Assembly: GCA_014384665.1 (NCBI GenBank)
Contig: JACNFI010000016.1
Location: forward strand, 1 to 7,788
Source: Candidatus Cloacimonadota bacterium
GTDB lineage: Bacteria > Cloacimonadota > Cloacimonadia > JGIOTU-2
DNA length: 7,788 nt
Reading direction: 5' to 3'
Below, piece by piece: positions 6,654 through 7,788 of this stretch. The translations under genes and the position numbers were made by a program. The notes below the pieces were generated by a model. It searched no databases and was not told the origin of the DNA. It saw only the letters and a program-made list of their open reading frames with translations. The stretch's first letter is position 1. The number at the start of each line of letters is the position of its first letter.

Positions 6654-7696
6654 TTTTGCAGGTCCATTTTTGGTGATGTTTCTCCTGGTGTATTGAACAT
6701 ATATTGCGAGACATAATTTTTCACTCCCATTTGCTTGGCATTGTAAGCAGCGATATAAGCCATTACAACTGCAATTACATCAGGTGCTCTTCTTAAACTC
6801 CAATGATGAGATTCATTTACTTCTACGGGAATTCCCTTTTTGGCATGCCACTTCACTAATTCTTGATTCTCAGGAATTGAATTTATTAACAATCTTTTGC
6901 TGCGTTTATCCAGGACATTATACCACATTAAAGGCACGGCACACCAGGCATTATGAATTGTTTCAATATACATTTCTGCCATTTTTATGAGGTCATTTGT
7001 TCCTGAATAACACCTGAGTAAAGGATAATTTCCGCAGTGAGATGCTTCATAAATTCTCATCAAATCTTCTGGAGTTCTAATTGGGACTCCGCCATCTCCT
7101 CTTCTTGCCGGTTTTTGAAGTTCGGGATGAAAAAAATACTCTTGAGCATCCTGGTCAGGACCAATAGAAATAACATCCAATAATCCTGCTTCAGATATTT
7201 CTTTTACACCCTCAATTGTTTCTTTTAAAGAGGGTAATCCAAAATGATGCCTTAAAATCGGTCTTTTCCATTTAATTCTATCAACTAAATTATCAGGATA
7301 TTCTTGAGTTGTTTTTAATCCTTTTCCTGTTAGATATTTAATTATATCATCTTTGGGTTCACCTCCTTTGAATATTTTATCAAAAATACCGATTTGTTCA
7401 GCTACTTTTGCTGTTGAAGGAGTGCCACCGAAAATATATTTTATATTGGTTAATCCTGATTTTTTAATAGCAACTTGAAATTGAACTAATAATTCCTCCG
7501 CACTTTCAGGACTTAACCTATAACTAACCGCAATGACATCTGGATTAATTTTTTTAATATTTCTTATAAAATCTTTAACAGAATTTGAAGGTCCAAGATA
7601 ATAAGTCTCATATCCCAAATCCATAGCAATATTAAAGAAATTTATAATTCCTGCAACATGTATATCATTACCTAAAGACCCACCAATTATTTTCAT
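6632..7696 (-). CDS. cobalamin-dependent mutase, B12-binding domain plus N-terminal barrel (glutamate mutase-like)
   Basis: A 354-residue frame. Residues 1-125 form a cobalamin-binding domain. The base-off motif DxHxxG is D11-I-H13-V-A-G16, followed by a degenerate SxL region VSYRLS (57-62) and the GG motif YIFGG (87-91). Residues from about 148 on match the TIM barrel of methylaspartate (glutamate) mutase subunit E, e.g. PLLRCYSGTND (225-235), WYNV (258-261) and KQMGVKN (321-327). In glutamate mutase the B12 subunit (about 137 residues) and barrel subunit (about 483 residues) are separate; here they are fused, B12 domain first. By hand alignment the three Arg residues that clamp glutamate (66, 100, 149) have no counterparts, so another substrate is likely. 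The true frame probably ends at Lys348; the last six residues (CWQKLN) read out of frame into a premature stop. AAGGAAG precedes the ATG. This is the first gene of the cluster as seen; the 92 bp upstream show no B12-riboswitch box. Confidence 0.85.
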   Translation of the reverse strand: MKIIGGSLGNDIHVAGIINFFNIAMDLGYETYYLGPSNSVKDFIRNIKKINPDVIAVSYRLSPESAEELLVQFQVAIKKSGLTNIKYIFGGTPSTAKVAEQIGIFDKIFKGGEPKDDIIKYLTGKGLKTTQEYPDNLVDRIKWKRPILRHHFGLPSLKETIEGVKEISEAGLLDVISIGPDQDAQEYFFHPELQKPARRGDGGVPIRTPEDLMRIYEASHCGNYPLLRCYSGTNDLIKMAEMYIETIHNAWCAVPLMWYNVLDKRSKRLLINSIPENQELVKWHAKKGIPVEVNESHHWSLRRAPDVIAVVMAYIAAYNAKQMGVKNYVSQYMFNTPGETSPKMDLQKCWQKLN

Positions 7697-7788
7697 TGAT
7701 TCTTCCTTATATGATTTTATTTATCTGAATTTAAGGTTCTCTTTCAAAATGTATAGGTAACTAATAAGAATCTCTCATATAGAATTTT

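Noticed and set aside
6060..7696. Ornithine aminomutase OraE or lysine 5,6-aminomutase
   Set aside because: There is no PLP-binding domain, the B12 domain is N-terminal, and the barrel matches glutamate mutase E instead.
7697..7788. Cobalamin riboswitch or promoter upstream of the mutase
   Set aside because: No B12-box-like sequence or extended fold is visible in 92 bp. TTGAAA (7747-7742) has only a 3-of-6 match (TAAATA) 18 bases downstream as a -10 element.

Overview
This AT-rich window carries seven protein products on the minus strand; no plus-strand gene is supported. Read in the direction of transcription (right to left) they are: a cobalamin-dependent mutase related to glutamate mutase, split over two overlapping frames; an ATP-grasp ligase of the D-Ala-D-Ala ligase type; a GNAT acetyltransferase; a PLP amino-acid racemase resembling ornithine racemase; an octopine/nopaline-type (opine) dehydrogenase; a KamA-family radical SAM aminomutase; and the start of a small WXXGXW-repeat lipoprotein that runs off the left edge.

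Layout: 7696-3408 is a compact cluster. The mutase frames overlap by 22 bp, the second mutase frame overlaps the ligase by 20 bp, the ligase and acetyltransferase are 108 bp apart, and the acetyltransferase stop overlaps the racemase start by one base. A 311-bp gap with several hairpins then precedes the opine dehydrogenase. A 284-bp gap with a GC-rich compound palindrome precedes the aminomutase. A 147-bp gap precedes the lipoprotein.

Function: six of the seven products are predicted to act on small amino acids (carbon-skeleton rearrangement, racemisation, ATP-driven ligation, acetylation, reductive N-alkylation, and migration of an amino group from carbon 2 to carbon 3). I do not recognise this set as a described pathway. 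In both mutases the residues that define the textbook substrate look replaced: the glutamate mutase 'arginine claw' is not found, and the lysine-binding Asp of lysine 2,3-aminomutase is Arg. The substrates are therefore probably not the classical ones. The cluster may build a modified amino acid, dipeptide or opine-like compound, or it may be an unusual amino-acid catabolic or osmolyte pathway. The sequence alone does not decide between these.

Organism: low GC (roughly 30-35% in most genes by spot counts), clear AGGAGG-type ribosome binding sites, a lipoprotein and B12/radical SAM anaerobic-type chemistry suggest an anaerobic or microaerophilic bacterium. Strong Shine-Dalgarno sites argue against typical Bacteroidota. 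The palindromic intergenic repeats recall those in several uncultured candidate phyla, but I cannot place the organism.
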